Shown: positions 1-8,413 of the stretch, piece by piece
How positions within the stretch are numbered: position 1 is the stretch's first letter
Layout of the letters: each line of letters begins with the position of its first letter
NCBI RefSeq assembly: GCF_000718775.1
Contig: NZ_JOCB01000051.1
Location: 1-51,964, forward strand
Length of the DNA stretch: 51,964 nucleotides
Source of the DNA: Streptomyces sp. NRRL S-31
GTDB lineage: Bacteria; Actinomycetota; Actinomycetes; Streptomycetales; Streptomycetaceae
Reading direction: 5' to 3'
Position numbers and translations under genes: made by a program
Notes under the pieces: generated by a model
Seen by the model: only the letters and a program-made list of their open reading frames with translations
What the model was told of the DNA's origin: nothing
The model's database searches: none

Positions 1-117
1 CCGCTCCAGTCCGCGGACCCCGCCCGGGGGGCCGGCCCGCCCGGGCGCGGCGACGGTGCCGCCAGGGTGCGCGCGCCGACGGCCGGACGGCCGGTCGCCG
101 CTGTGCCGTTCACCCAT
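1..117 (-). CDS. Possible 5' end of a hypothetical gene, cut by the window edge
   Basis: An ATG at 117 on the minus strand opens 39 codons that reach the window edge without a stop. A weak purine-rich stretch (GGGAACGGAC) precedes it. The visible part is rich in Arg, Gly and Pro (starts MGERHSGDRPSGRRR) and shows no domain or membrane segment. It lies 199 bases downstream of the ECF sigma gene on the same strand and could belong to its transcription unit. Open frames arise easily by chance at this GC content, so the call is weak. I see no gene in 118-316. Confidence 0.35.
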   Translation of the reverse strand, partial: MGERHSGDRPSGRRRAHPGGTVAAPGRAGPPGGVRGLER

Positions 118-316
118 GTCCGTTCCCGTCCTCGTCCGGTCCGCCCGGAGTGCCGTACGCCGGTCCCGCCCGTTGAGCCCCGCGCCCGCGCCATCGCGCC
201 CCGCGCCCGGTGTACGGGCGGCGGGCGACGCGCCGGGTGCGGGCCCCGGCCCGCCGCCCCGTCCCGCCGGCCGGGCCCGCCTCACGCCCTCGTGCCCGTG
301 CCGCGTCCGGCGCCGT

Positions 317-982
317 TCACCTCGACTCCCCCAGCGTCGGGGGCTCCCCGTCCGTCACACCGTCGGCGCCGAGCCGGCGGGCCAGCCGGCGCAGACCCCG
401 GTACGCGGCCGTGCGGACCGCGCCGGGGCGTTTGCCGAGGACGCGGGCGGCGGCCGGGCCGTCGAGGCCGACGACCACCCGCAGCAGCACCGCCTCGGCC
501 TGGTCCCGGGGCAGCGCGCGCACCAGTTCCAGCGCGCGTGCGGTGGACAGCGACTCCAGCACCTGTTCGTGGGTGCTGTACCGGCCGGGCAGCTCCAGGG
601 CGTCCTGCTCCAGCTGCGCGGGCCGGGGCCGTACCCGCTGCCGGCGCAGGTGGTCCAGGGCGCGGTGCCGGGCGATGGTCGCGGTCCAGCCGCGGAAGCC
701 CGCGCCGTCGCCCCGGAACCGGCCGAGGTCCCGGGCGATCTCCAGCCAGGCGTCGGAGGCGACGTCCTCCGCCTCCTCGCCGACCAGACCGCGCAGATAG
801 CCGAGCAGACCGGGCTGCACGATCCGGTACGCCACCGCGAAGGCGGCCTCGTCACCGTCCTGGGCCCGCGCGACGGCCGCGCCCAGCTCCGCGTCCTGCC
901 GCTGCGGGCGGCGGGGTTCCCCTGCCCGGCGTGCCCCTGCCTGGCCCAAGACCGTCCTCGTTCGTGCCGAGTTCCTGGCCAC
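317..982 (-). CDS. RNA polymerase ECF-type sigma factor (sigma-70 family)
   Basis: This 221-residue protein has the two-domain layout of an ECF sigma factor. Region 2 lies around residues 45-110, with EDVASDAWLEIARDL and FRGWTATIARHRALDHLRR. Region 4 lies around residues 145-205, with LVRALPRDQAEAVLLRVV followed by a helix-turn-helix (GPAAARVLGKRPGAVRTAAYRGL). Such proteins direct core RNA polymerase to a small stress or envelope regulon. The GTG start at 982 is preceded by GAGGGAAG. No anti-sigma gene is recognisable next to it; upstream on the same strand is a hypothetical gene, downstream only a possible cut-off frame. Its signal and target promoters cannot be read from the sequence. Confidence 0.85.
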   Translation of the reverse strand: MARNSARTRTVLGQAGARRAGEPRRPQRQDAELGAAVARAQDGDEAAFAVAYRIVQPGLLGYLRGLVGEEAEDVASDAWLEIARDLGRFRGDGAGFRGWTATIARHRALDHLRRQRVRPRPAQLEQDALELPGRYSTHEQVLESLSTARALELVRALPRDQAEAVLLRVVVGLDGPAAARVLGKRPGAVRTAAYRGLRRLARRLGADGVTDGEPPTLGESR

Positions 983-1064
983 TGCGTGGCGCTTCCCTCA
1001 CGCGACACGCTCCGGCCGTGTCAGTCGCCCTTCACGATCATCAGCGTCGGCCCCGACGGAAGTG

Positions 1065-1532
1065 TCACAGCCGGGCGGGGCCCGCCGGCCGGTCCGCGGC
1101 GGTAGCGTCCCGGCACAGCAGGCGCAGCGAGCCATGGCCGCCGTAGCAGCGGCGGGCCTCGTCGATCGGGTCCCACAGCCGGCCGTCGGGGGTGCGCAGC
1201 CAGTGCTCGCCGCCGGTCGCCCACCACTCCGCGCCGGTCTGGCGGGCGACGACCTCTCCGGCGTAGGCGCCGAAGCCGCGCAGCACGAGTTCGACGGCCG
1301 CGTAGGGCGCTCCCTCCCGGCGTATCTCCTCGATCATCCGGTCCACCCGCCACAGGCTCTGCGCCGAGTAGTCGAGCCGCACCCGCGCACCCTCGCGGAT
1401 GGTCGCCACCGTGTCCGCCGCCCACCGCACGGGCTTCGCCGCGGCGTTCGGCCGGGTGTCCCCGGGGGCCGGCCGTGCGGTGCGCGCTGTCCCGTTCCGG
1501 GCTGTCACCTGAGCTGTCGCATGGGTCGTCAC
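1065..1532 (-). CDS. Hypothetical protein
   Basis: I do not recognise the family. I chose the GTG at 1532 (MTTHATAQVTARNG), about 155 residues; the frame is open upstream to a TTG at 1601, but that segment overlaps a strong palindrome and looks like promoter. The first 45 residues are low-complexity. The rest looks folded and soluble: an alpha/beta-like stretch (SLWRVDRMIEEIRREG, YAAVELVLRGFGAYAGEVVA) then a Trp-rich part (AEWWATGGEHWLRTPDGRLW). There is no signal peptide or membrane helix. It lies 82 bases upstream of the ECF sigma gene on the same strand and may be cotranscribed with it. Confidence 0.6.
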   Translation of the reverse strand: MTTHATAQVTARNGTARTARPAPGDTRPNAAAKPVRWAADTVATIREGARVRLDYSAQSLWRVDRMIEEIRREGAPYAAVELVLRGFGAYAGEVVARQTGAEWWATGGEHWLRTPDGRLWDPIDEARRCYGGHGSLRLLCRDATAADRPAGPARL

Positions 1533-1570
1533 ATAGGGAAGAGCGAGCCGGGGCGCGGTTCCGTCACCGC

Positions 1571-1585
1571 GTTTCGAAACGTTTC
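1571..1585. promoter_or_regulatory. Overlapping palindromes, LacI-type operator candidate
   Basis: GTTTCGAAACGTTTC contains two overlapping perfect 10-bp palindromes, GTTTCGAAAC (1571-1580) and GAAACGTTTC (1576-1585). It lies about 40-55 bases before the proposed start of the hypothetical gene at 1532, where an operator would sit. Palindromes of the CGAAACGTTTCG kind are typical targets of LacI-family repressors. No LacI-family gene is visible in this window. Confidence 0.45.
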
Positions 1586-1650
1586 TCCGACGTTCCGCCA
1601 ACCACCGCGAGACCGCCCCACGGCGACCGCGAGACGGTCACAGGACCCCC

Positions 1651-2268
1651 TCACATTCCCGGCCCGACGGTGCCGCGTGCCCGGCGGGAGACCACCGCGC
1701 GCAGCACCCGGCGGCCCTCCACCGAGATGTCCAGCGCCCGGCGCAGCCCCTGGGCGCCGTGTTCCGCGAGGAGTTCCAGGACCGCGGTCTGGCGGCGCAG
1801 CTCCGCGGCGACGAGCGGGGGCAGATCCGCGGCCCCGCCCGCGCGCCCGGCGTCCGGGCCACCGTCCGGTGCCCGGCCGCCGTCCGGTCCCGGGCCGCCG
1901 TCCACCGCCGGGTCGAGCAGCCGGTGGACCCGCAGCGAGGCGGCCGAGCAGGCGTCGGCCCAGGGCCGCAGCGCATCGGCGGTACGCGCGTCCGGAGCCG
2001 TCTCCAGCATCCGGCGGGTGAGCAGCGCGGCCTCGCCGTCAGCGGACCCGGCGGATTCGCGGGATTCGACGGATTCGGCGGACCCGAGCGTGTCGCGGGC
2101 CCGCGCGAGGCTCCCGCCCCAGTCGGAGTCGTCGGCGAGGCTCCCCCACAGCGGGCGCACCAGCTCGTCGTCACCGTCGAGCAGGGGCAGGCACCGATCC
2201 AAACAAGCCAATCCGCTGGCGGCGAGTCCGCGTGCGTCAGCCTGTGCGATCAGTTCCACCAGGCCCAT
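1651..2268 (-). CDS. Hypothetical soluble protein
   Basis: This is a 205-residue protein of unknown function. The start at 2268 (MGLVELIAQADARG) is set by a good GGGAGG Shine-Dalgarno eight bases upstream; a longer frame to 2313 has none. The predicted structure is mostly alpha-helical, with an N-terminal half containing LDRCLPLLDGDDELVRPLWG. A Ser/Glu-rich linker (about residues 75-90) and a Pro/Asp/Gly-rich stretch (about residues 132-150) interrupt it, followed by a helical C-terminus. There is no membrane segment. Its neighbours give no clear clue to function. Confidence 0.65.
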   Translation of the reverse strand: MGLVELIAQADARGLAASGLACLDRCLPLLDGDDELVRPLWGSLADDSDWGGSLARARDTLGSAESVESRESAGSADGEAALLTRRMLETAPDARTADALRPWADACSAASLRVHRLLDPAVDGGPGPDGGRAPDGGPDAGRAGGAADLPPLVAAELRRQTAVLELLAEHGAQGLRRALDISVEGRRVLRAVVSRRARGTVGPGM

Positions 2269-2361
2269 GAAAAGCCTCCCTCGCCAGGGCACCGACCGGT
2301 CCGGAGCCCGCACTTCCCCTTACTGCGTGCGAGGGCGCGGGAGTGTCACAGCGATGGTTTC

Positions 2362-3090
2362 TCAGCCAAAGGCAGGAGCCGGCAGCCGGCCCGAGAGGAC
2401 CTTGTGCTCCTGCCTGCGGGTCAGCCGGACGACCACCACGATCGCCAGGACGGCGGCCACGACGTCGAGCGCGTCGGAGATCAGCATCGCCTTCGCGGCC
2501 TCGCGCAGTTCGTCCGCCCTCTCCGCCTGCCGGGAGCTGCTGTCCGCGAACCGGCCGACGAGCAGGCCGACGAGCCACGCCGTCCACCAGGCGTTGATCA
2601 ACGCGTGCCCGTTCCGCGCGCCCCAGGGAGCGCTGGCGTCCCAGATGTCCGCGACGATCCGGCGCGGGAACCACAGGTTCACGATCGGGCAGAACCAGCC
2701 GCCGATCGTCCAGCCGCGCCGCATGCGGTGCCGGGCGGCGTCGAACACCTCGGCGTTCACCCGCACCCGCCACAGCCAGCACAGGTACACGACGGCGGTG
2801 GCCACCAGGGCGGTCCCCTGCGCGATGCCGGACGCGCCGTAGAGCGCGTCGGCGTGGTCGGCCCGGTCCACCACGTCGTCGCCGAGGGCACGGCCGGCGG
2901 CGATGTCGCCCGCCATGTCACCGGCGACGTCCACCTCCAGCAGGTCGGCGAAGCAGGCGAACAGGTCGGTGGCGATCACCAGCCCGAGCAGGACGGCGGC
3001 GGCCCGGGACAGCCCGGCAGGCGAGCGCAGCCGGGGCCCGGTCGGGGCGGCGTACGGCGGCGGCACGGGTGCGGGCATGGGCGAGGTCAT
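2362..3090 (-). CDS. DUF4328 domain-containing membrane protein
   Basis: This 242-residue protein starts with a Pro/Ala-rich cytosolic tail (MTSPMPAPVPPPYAAP) and has about five hydrophobic segments. The most diagnostic part is WTIGGWFCPIVNLWFPRRI, near residue 125, which matches the conserved core of DUF4328 proteins. A membrane helix near the C-terminus (ALDVVAAVLAIVVVVRL) is followed by a basic tail. The ATG at 3090 has GGGGGGA upstream. The function of the family is unknown. It is 110 bases downstream-facing from the hexosaminidase stop and on the same strand, so co-expression is possible. Confidence 0.85.
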   Translation of the reverse strand: MTSPMPAPVPPPYAAPTGPRLRSPAGLSRAAAVLLGLVIATDLFACFADLLEVDVAGDMAGDIAAGRALGDDVVDRADHADALYGASGIAQGTALVATAVVYLCWLWRVRVNAEVFDAARHRMRRGWTIGGWFCPIVNLWFPRRIVADIWDASAPWGARNGHALINAWWTAWLVGLLVGRFADSSSRQAERADELREAAKAMLISDALDVVAAVLAIVVVVRLTRRQEHKVLSGRLPAPAFG

Positions 3091-3200
3091 GACGGGTCCC
3101 CCCGGGAACGTGAGTGCTGAGCGGGCGTGCGGCTCTCCCCGAGCCGGACGCGCGAACACCGGAACATACGGGGGACGCCGTCGTACGTCCATTCGGTTTC

Positions 3201-4862
3201 TCAGCCCAGCCGGTCCGCCAGCCCCCGGAAGGCGGCCCAGGGCAGGGCGGGCCGGCCCGGGTCCCACAGCTTCTGCGCGGTGGCCCGCAGCGGCATCCTG
3301 ATCCCGGCCGCGACCTGGGCCTCGGTCTGCGCGTTCGGGAAGTCGCCCCACACCGCGAACGACCCGCCGGCGATCTGCCCGTCGTAGCGCGCCGGGACGG
3401 CGGTCGTGCCGCGCAGCACCCGCGGGGTCCACTGCTCGTAGATCCGCTGTCCGGTCGGGTAGACGAAGGTCTGCGGCTGTCCGAGCACGTAGTAGAGGAA
3501 CTCGTCGTTGTAGTTGATCACCTCGCGGCCGGCGCCCAGGTACTCCGCCGGCTGCCGGGCGCCGATCTCCTTGCCGGTCCAGTAGGCGACCCGGAGGTCC
3601 TTGTCGGGCTGCACGGAGGCGCTGCGGAAGAAGCCGTCGTTCCACGCCCGGACGGACTTGCCGTGGGCGCGGACGGTGGCCGCGCGGTCATTGAGCCAGC
3701 CGGTGGTGAGGTCCGCGACGTTTCCGCCGGAGCCGTACTTCCGCCGTGCGGCGGCGGCCAGCTGCGGGTACGAGGTCTGCGGGTCGCGCACGGTCAGCGC
3801 CTGGTACTCGTCCCCGCCCAGGTTCCACCGGCCGCCGGGGAAGAGGTCCGCGTACTCGTTCAGCAGGTCGTCGACGAGCTTGGCGGAGCCGTCCGCGGAG
3901 ATGTCGATCGCGCCCCGCGTGGGCACCCCGCTCGCGTTGCGCAGCTGCAACTCCGGGTGGGCGGCGAGGACGGCGCCCAGGTGCCCCGGCGAGTCGATCT
4001 CGGGCACGACGGTGATGTGCCGGCTGTTCGCCAGGGCGACTATCTCCCTGACCTGCGCCTTGGTCAGATGGACCGGCGAGACGATCTCGGGGTGGCTGTC
4101 GGACTGGATGCGGAAGGCCTGGTCGTCGGAGAAGTGCAGGCCCAGCTCGTTGTACTTCAGGTCGCCCAGCTCGCGTATCCGGTCCTCGATCCAGGAGACG
4201 CCGAACGGCTTGCGCGCGAGGTCCACCGTGAACCCGCGCACCGGTTTCGCGGGGGTGTCCCGCACGACACCCTCGGGGGCCGTGCCACCGCCGTGGACCT
4301 CCTGCTTCAGGGTGCGGGTGCCGTAGAAGACGCCCGCCTCGCCGGGCCCGCTGATGTCGACCCGCCCGCCCCGGACGGTCATGGTGTACGACTCCTGGCC
4401 ACCGCCGCCGCCGAGCGCGAGCCGCACGTCGCCCGCCCGCGCGTCGTCGCGCTGTCCGGCGTAGCCGAGCCCCAGCTCCCCGGCGATGAGCTTGCCCTCG
4501 TCGGCCAGCCGGGCGTCGCCCACCACCACCCGACCGCCGGGGCGCGGCTGCCAGCCGGGCCCGCGTTCCGGGGTGTGCGAGCGCACCGCGGGTATGGTGC
4601 GCGGCGCCTGCGACAGCGGGTACGACCGGCTGGGGCTGGGGCTGGCCGACGGGGCGGCCGGTGCGGCGGGCTCCGCGCCGGTGCCGGCCGCCCGGCCGGA
4701 CGAGGACGGGCCGGCGCCCGGCTGTCCCCCGCCGTCCGAAGAGGCCCACACGGCGACGCCGGTGCCGAGCGCGATCGTGCCGACGACGGCGGCGGCCACG
4801 GCCGCCCGCCTCGATATGAGCTGCCGCGCCGGGCTCCGGCGCCTGTGGCTGTGCTGAGTCAC
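3201..4862 (-). CDS. Secreted beta-N-acetylhexosaminidase, glycoside hydrolase family 20
   Basis: The 553-residue protein hydrolyses terminal N-acetylhexosamines, probably from chitin oligosaccharides or peptidoglycan fragments, outside the cell. An N-terminal export signal (SRRAAVAAAVVGTIALGTGVA) with twin arginines suggests Tat or Sec export. A Ser/Pro/Ala linker and a GH20 N-terminal domain follow, then the catalytic barrel. The barrel contains LGLHFSDDQAFRIQ and the catalytic Asp-Glu pair in LGGDEYQAL near residue 351, which acts by substrate assistance in this family. I chose the GTG at 4862 because it places the signal near the N-terminus; the frame is open to 5111 but without coding character. 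The gene is divergent from the OHCU-like gene. Confidence 0.9.
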   Translation of the reverse strand: MTQHSHRRRSPARQLISRRAAVAAAVVGTIALGTGVAVWASSDGGGQPGAGPSSSGRAAGTGAEPAAPAAPSASPSPSRSYPLSQAPRTIPAVRSHTPERGPGWQPRPGGRVVVGDARLADEGKLIAGELGLGYAGQRDDARAGDVRLALGGGGGQESYTMTVRGGRVDISGPGEAGVFYGTRTLKQEVHGGGTAPEGVVRDTPAKPVRGFTVDLARKPFGVSWIEDRIRELGDLKYNELGLHFSDDQAFRIQSDSHPEIVSPVHLTKAQVREIVALANSRHITVVPEIDSPGHLGAVLAAHPELQLRNASGVPTRGAIDISADGSAKLVDDLLNEYADLFPGGRWNLGGDEYQALTVRDPQTSYPQLAAAARRKYGSGGNVADLTTGWLNDRAATVRAHGKSVRAWNDGFFRSASVQPDKDLRVAYWTGKEIGARQPAEYLGAGREVINYNDEFLYYVLGQPQTFVYPTGQRIYEQWTPRVLRGTTAVPARYDGQIAGGSFAVWGDFPNAQTEAQVAAGIRMPLRATAQKLWDPGRPALPWAAFRGLADRLG

Positions 4863-5016
4863 CCAGCCAACGTACGGCCCTCCAGCGCTCCCTCGGTCAC
4901 CTGAGCGAGCCGAAACTCTCCCGTTCGGGTGAAATTCGGATATCCCTCGGACACAGCGTGACCACTCTCGATAACCTGCGGACACACCCCTCACAGCATC
5001 CCCTGCCACACCACAA

Positions 5017-5553
5017 GTGACGCGAGGACCCACGCTGTCCGCCCACCACCTGCCGTATCTCCCGAAGCCCCTCGACGCCTTCAACACCGCACCCGCCGCC
5101 GAGGCACACACCCTTCTCCTGTACTGCCTGCACAGTCCGCGCTGGTCACGGCGGATCGCCGACCACCGTCCCTACCCCGATCCGGGCGCCCTGCTCGCGG
5201 CGGCGGACGAGGCGGCGTACGACCTGGCGCCGGCCGACCTCGCCGAGGCCCTGGCGGGCGAGTCGCTCCCCGAGCTGCCCCCGGACACCTACTCGGCGGC
5301 CCACCTGGCGCTGGGCGCGGCCCACGCGGCCTACGAGGCCCGTTTCGGACACGCGTTCGTCATCTACCTGGGCGATTCCCCGCCCGCCGAGGTCATCGAC
5401 CGCATTCTCGAAGCCATCCGGTCACGATTGACCAACGATCCGGAGGAGGAACGGGTCATAGCGGCGGAGGAACTGAGGCGCCTGGCGCGAGGGCGATTGC
5501 TGGACCTGCTCGGCGGTCAGAGGACCATGCGACCAGCCCAAACGCACCCGTAA
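5017..5553 (+). CDS. OHCU decarboxylase-like protein, catalytic motifs missing
   Basis: The C-terminal half (YEARFGHAFVIYLGDS, then RSRLTNDPEEERVIAAEELR) is clearly related to 2-oxo-4-hydroxy-4-carboxy-5-ureidoimidazoline decarboxylases, which finish urate oxidation to allantoin. True enzymes carry a His-Pro motif and an SxxEQ motif before this region; here the corresponding stretch reads ALAGESLPELPPDTYSAAH and has neither. The protein is 178 residues, close to family length. It may therefore be a non-enzymatic or differently acting homologue, and no other urate gene is nearby. The GTG start at 5017 has a poor ribosome site; GAGGAC lies a few codons inside, so the true start may be slightly downstream. 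Confidence 0.7.
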   Translation: MTRGPTLSAHHLPYLPKPLDAFNTAPAAEAHTLLLYCLHSPRWSRRIADHRPYPDPGALLAAADEAAYDLAPADLAEALAGESLPELPPDTYSAAHLALGAAHAAYEARFGHAFVIYLGDSPPAEVIDRILEAIRSRLTNDPEEERVIAAEELRRLARGRLLDLLGGQRTMRPAQTHP

Positions 5554-5588
5554 GGGGCATCCGAGCGGCGAGCCGCCGCCGGATGCCC
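5554..5588 (+). terminator. Stem-loop terminator after the OHCU-like gene
   Basis: A 9-bp perfect stem, GGGCATCCG (5555-5563) with CGGATGCCC (5580-5588), encloses a GC-rich inner hairpin and starts directly after the stop codon. There is no T-run. It separates the upstream gene from the sdh operon. Confidence 0.6.
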
Positions 5589-5662
5589 GCGCTCCTCACC
5601 CGTCCGGTGCCACTTTGATCACACCGGTAGGCCCCCCGTAAAGCACGGACGCGACGCCTCGC

Positions 5663-5668
5663 TACGAT
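5663..5668 (+). promoter_or_regulatory. Possible -10 element of the sdh operon
   Basis: TACGAT fits the TAnnnT -10 pattern and lies about 88 bases before sdhC, in the 167-base gap after the upstream terminator. The -35 region is not convincing. This assignment is tentative. Confidence 0.3.
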
Positions 5669-5755
5669 GCAGAGGGCCGGTGGACCGTACCCGGCCGGGC
5701 CCGACCGACAGTGAAGCCGGCGCGGCCCTAGTCCCCGCTCCCGGAGGGTTCTTCC

Positions 5756-6136
5756 GTGCCGGCTGGAACGCTGTACCGCGGCCGGGAAGGAATGTGGTCC
5801 TGGGTGGCTCACCGAGTCACCGGCGTCCTCATCTTCTTCTTCCTGTTCGTTCACGTGCTGGACACCGCTCTCGTGCGTGTCTCCCCCGAGGACTACGACA
5901 AGGTCGTAGCCACGTACAAGACGCCGATCGTCGCGCTGCTGGAGTACGGCCTCGTCGCCGCCATCCTCTTCCACGCGCTCAACGGCCTGCGCGTCATCGC
6001 CGTCGACTTCTGGTCGAAGGGCCCGCGCTACCAGAAGCAGATGTTCTGGACCGTGATGGGTGTCTGGATCGTCCTGATGGCCGGGGCGATCTATCCGGTC
6101 CTCGGCCACGCCGCCCGTGTCCTCTTTGGGAGCTGA
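5756..6136 (+). CDS. sdhC: Succinate dehydrogenase cytochrome b556 subunit
   Basis: This 126-residue membrane subunit anchors succinate dehydrogenase (complex II) and helps bind haem and quinone. Three hydrophobic helices are visible. The family signature SWVAHRVTGVLIFFF lies near residue 15, and HALNGLRVIAVD near residue 73 supplies the second conserved His region. The GTG at 5756 is preceded by GGAGGG at good spacing. It is the first gene of sdhCDAB. Electrons from succinate pass through the flavin and iron-sulfur subunits to the menaquinone pool at this membrane anchor. Confidence 0.95.
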   Translation: MPAGTLYRGREGMWSWVAHRVTGVLIFFFLFVHVLDTALVRVSPEDYDKVVATYKTPIVALLEYGLVAAILFHALNGLRVIAVDFWSKGPRYQKQMFWTVMGVWIVLMAGAIYPVLGHAARVLFGS

Positions 6137-6144
6137 CGCCGCCG

Positions 6145-6639
6145 ATGTCGAACAACTCAGTCACCACCGACACCCCCGCGTCCGGGATCGGCCCCGTCGA
6201 AGGCGCTCCCGTCTACACCGTCGACAACCCGGCCCCGCTGATCGAGGCGCCGCGCAAGCGCACCAAGAAGACCCCGCGGTCCACCCGCGGCAACTTCGAG
6301 ATGGCCGCCTGGCTGTTCATGCGCCTGTCCGGCGTCGTGCTGGTCGTCCTCGTCATCGGCCACCTGCTGATCCAGCTCGTGCTGGACGGCGGCGTCTCCA
6401 AGATCGGCTTCGCCTTCGTGGCCGGCCGCTGGGCGTCCCCGTTCTGGCAGGTGTGGGACCTGGTGATGCTCTGGCTGGCGATGCTGCACGGTGCCAACGG
6501 CCTGCGTACGGTCATCAACGACTACGCCGAGCGGCCGGCCGGCCGCATGTGGCTGAAGGCTCTGCTCTACACCGCCACGGTGTTCACCATCCTGCTGGGC
6601 ACGCTGGTGATCTTCACCTTCGACCCGAACATCCGCTAG
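6145..6639 (+). CDS. sdhD: Succinate dehydrogenase hydrophobic membrane anchor subunit
   Basis: The 164-residue protein is the second membrane anchor of complex II. It has an unusually long hydrophilic N-terminus of about 50 residues (including [18 protein letters not shown]), then three membrane helices. [19 protein letters not shown] and [14 protein letters not shown] carry the conserved His and quinone-site residues. The ATG at 6145 lies eight bases after the sdhC stop, so translation is probably coupled. A larger frame reaches back to 5680 but overlaps sdhC and is not real. Confidence 0.95.
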   Translation: MSNNSVTTDTPASGIGPVEGAPVYTVDNPAPLIEAPRKRTKKTPRSTRGNFEMAAWLFMRLSGVVLVVLVIGHLLIQLVLDGGVSKIGFAFVAGRWASPFWQVWDLVMLWLAMLHGANGLRTVINDYAERPAGRMWLKALLYTATVFTILLGTLVIFTFDPNIR

Positions 6640-6658
6640 GCACGGGGCTGCGAGAATC

Positions 6659-8413
6659 ATGAAGATCCACAAGTACGACACCGTCATCGTCGGCGCCGGC
6701 GGCGCGGGCATGCGCGCCGCCATCGAGGCGACGAAGCGCAGCCGCACCGCGGTCCTGACCAAGCTCTACCCCACCCGCTCCCACACGGGCGCCGCGCAGG
6801 GCGGCATGGCCGCCGCGCTCGCCAACGTGGAGGAGGACAACTGGGAGTGGCACACCTTCGACACGGTCAAGGGCGGTGACTACCTGGTCGACCAGGACGC
6901 CGCCGAGATCCTGGCGAAGGAGGCCATCGACGCCGTCCTCGACCTGGAGAAGATGGGCCTGCCGTTCAACCGGACCCCGAACGGCACCATCGACCAGCGC
7001 CGCTTCGGCGGCCACTCGCGCAACCACGGCGAGGCCCCGGTCCGCCGGTCCTGCTACGCCGCGGACCGCACCGGTCACATGATCCTCCAGACGCTGTACC
7101 AGAACTGCGTCAAGGAGGGCGTGGAGTTCTTCAACGAGTTCTACGTCCTGGACCAGCTGATGGCCGAGGTCGACGGCGTCAGGAAGTCGGCCGGTGTGGT
7201 CGCGTACGAGCTGGCCACCGGCGAGATCCACATCTTCCAGGCGAAGTCCGTGATCTACGCCTCCGGCGGCACGGGCAAGTTCTTCAAGGTGACCTCCAAC
7301 GCGCACACCCTCACCGGTGACGGCCAGGCCGCCGTCTACCGCCGGGGCCTGCCGCTGGAGGACATGGAGTTCTTCCAGTTCCACCCGACCGGCATCTGGC
7401 GCATGGGCATCCTGCTCACCGAGGGCGCCCGCGGCGAGGGCGGCATCCTGCGCAACAAGGACGGCGAGCGCTTCATGGAGAAGTACGCTCCCGTCATGAA
7501 GGACCTGGCGTCCCGTGACGTCGTGTCCCGCTCCATCTACACCGAGATCCGCGAGGGCCGGGGCTGCGGTCCCGAGGGCGACCACGTCTACCTGGACCTC
7601 ACCCACCTGCCGCCGGAGCAGCTCGACGCCAAGCTCCCGGACATCACCGAGTTCGCGCGGACCTACCTGGGCATCGAGCCGTACACGGACCCGATCCCGA
7701 TCCAGCCGACCGCGCACTACGCGATGGGCGGCATCCCGACCAACGTCGAGGGTGAGGTCCTGGCGGACAACACCACCGTGGTCCCGGGCCTGTACGCGGC
7801 CGGCGAGGTCGCCTGTGTCTCCGTGCACGGCGCCAACCGCCTCGGCACCAACTCGCTGCTGGACATCAACGTCTTCGGCCGCCGCGCGGGCATCGCCGCC
7901 GCCGAGTACGCCCACACGGCGGACTTCGTGGAGCTGCCGGAGAACCCGGAGGCCCAGGTCGTCGAGCAGATCGAACGGCTGCGCACCTCCACCGGCAACG
8001 AGCGGGTGGCGACCCTGCGCCGCGAGCTCCAGGAGACCATGGACGCCAACGTCATGGTGTTCCGCACCGAGCAGACGATCAAGACGGCCGTCGAGAAGAT
8101 CGCCGAGCTGCGCGAGCGCTACCGGAACGTGGCGATCCAGGACAAGGGCAAGCGGTTCAACACGGACCTGCTGGAGGCCATCGAGCTGGGCAACCTGCTG
8201 GACCTGGCCGAGGTCATGGCCGTCTCGGCGCTGGCCCGCAAGGAGTCCCGCGGTGGTCACTACCGCGAGGACTACCCGAACCGCGACGACGTCAACTTCA
8301 TGCGCCACACCATGGCGTACCGCGAGGTCGGCGCCGACGGCTCGGAAACCGTCCGTCTCGACTACAAGCCGGTCGTCCAGACCCGCTACCAGCCGATGGA
8401 GCGTAAGTACTGA
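6659..8413 (+). CDS. sdhA: Succinate dehydrogenase flavoprotein subunit
   Basis: The 584-residue catalytic subunit oxidises succinate to fumarate using covalently bound FAD. The dinucleotide-binding N-terminus ([18 protein letters not shown]) is followed by [15 protein letters not shown], whose His carries the flavin in this family. [15 protein letters not shown] and [10 protein letters not shown] are active-site segments, and [14 protein letters not shown] is also conserved. Length and motifs are intact. It starts 20 bases after sdhD and its stop overlaps the sdhB start by one base. Confidence 0.97.
   Translation: MKIHKYDTVIVGAGGAGMRAAIEATKRSRTAVLTKLYPTRSHTGAAQGGMAAALANVEEDNWEWHTFDTVKGGDYLVDQDAAEILAKEAIDAVLDLEKMGLPFNRTPNGTIDQRRFGGHSRNHGEAPVRRSCYAADRTGHMILQTLYQNCVKEGVEFFNEFYVLDQLMAEVDGVRKSAGVVAYELATGEIHIFQAKSVIYASGGTGKFFKVTSNAHTLTGDGQAAVYRRGLPLEDMEFFQFHPTGIWRMGILLTEGARGEGGILRNKDGERFMEKYAPVMKDLASRDVVSRSIYTEIREGRGCGPEGDHVYLDLTHLPPEQLDAKLPDITEFARTYLGIEPYTDPIPIQPTAHYAMGGIPTNVEGEVLADNTTVVPGLYAAGEVACVSVHGANRLGTNSLLDINVFGRRAGIAAAEYAHTADFVELPENPEAQVVEQIERLRTSTGNERVATLRRELQETMDANVMVFRTEQTIKTAVEKIAELRERYRNVAIQDKGKRFNTDLLEAIELGNLLDLAEVMAVSALARKESRGGHYREDYPNRDDVNFMRHTMAYREVGADGSETVRLDYKPVVQTRYQPMERKY

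Noticed and set aside
1062..1100. GTGTCACAG as a -35 element of an ECF41-type promoter
   Set aside because: The TGTCACA part fits, but no CGTC -10 follows at the required spacing at any of the sites.
56..1146. Two long plus-strand frames opposite the ECF sigma gene
   Set aside because: They consist of Arg/Pro/Ala-rich shadow sequence opposite a recognisable sigma factor.
1021..1425. Possible frameshift making the hypothetical gene longer, with an end reading LPSGPTLMIVKGD
   Set aside because: The short tail looks protein-like, but most of that frame is Arg/Gly shadow sequence, and the main frame has its own stop at 1065.
5600..5640. A Crp- or Rex-like site before sdhC (TTTGATCACACC)
   Set aside because: The half-site spacing fits neither consensus.
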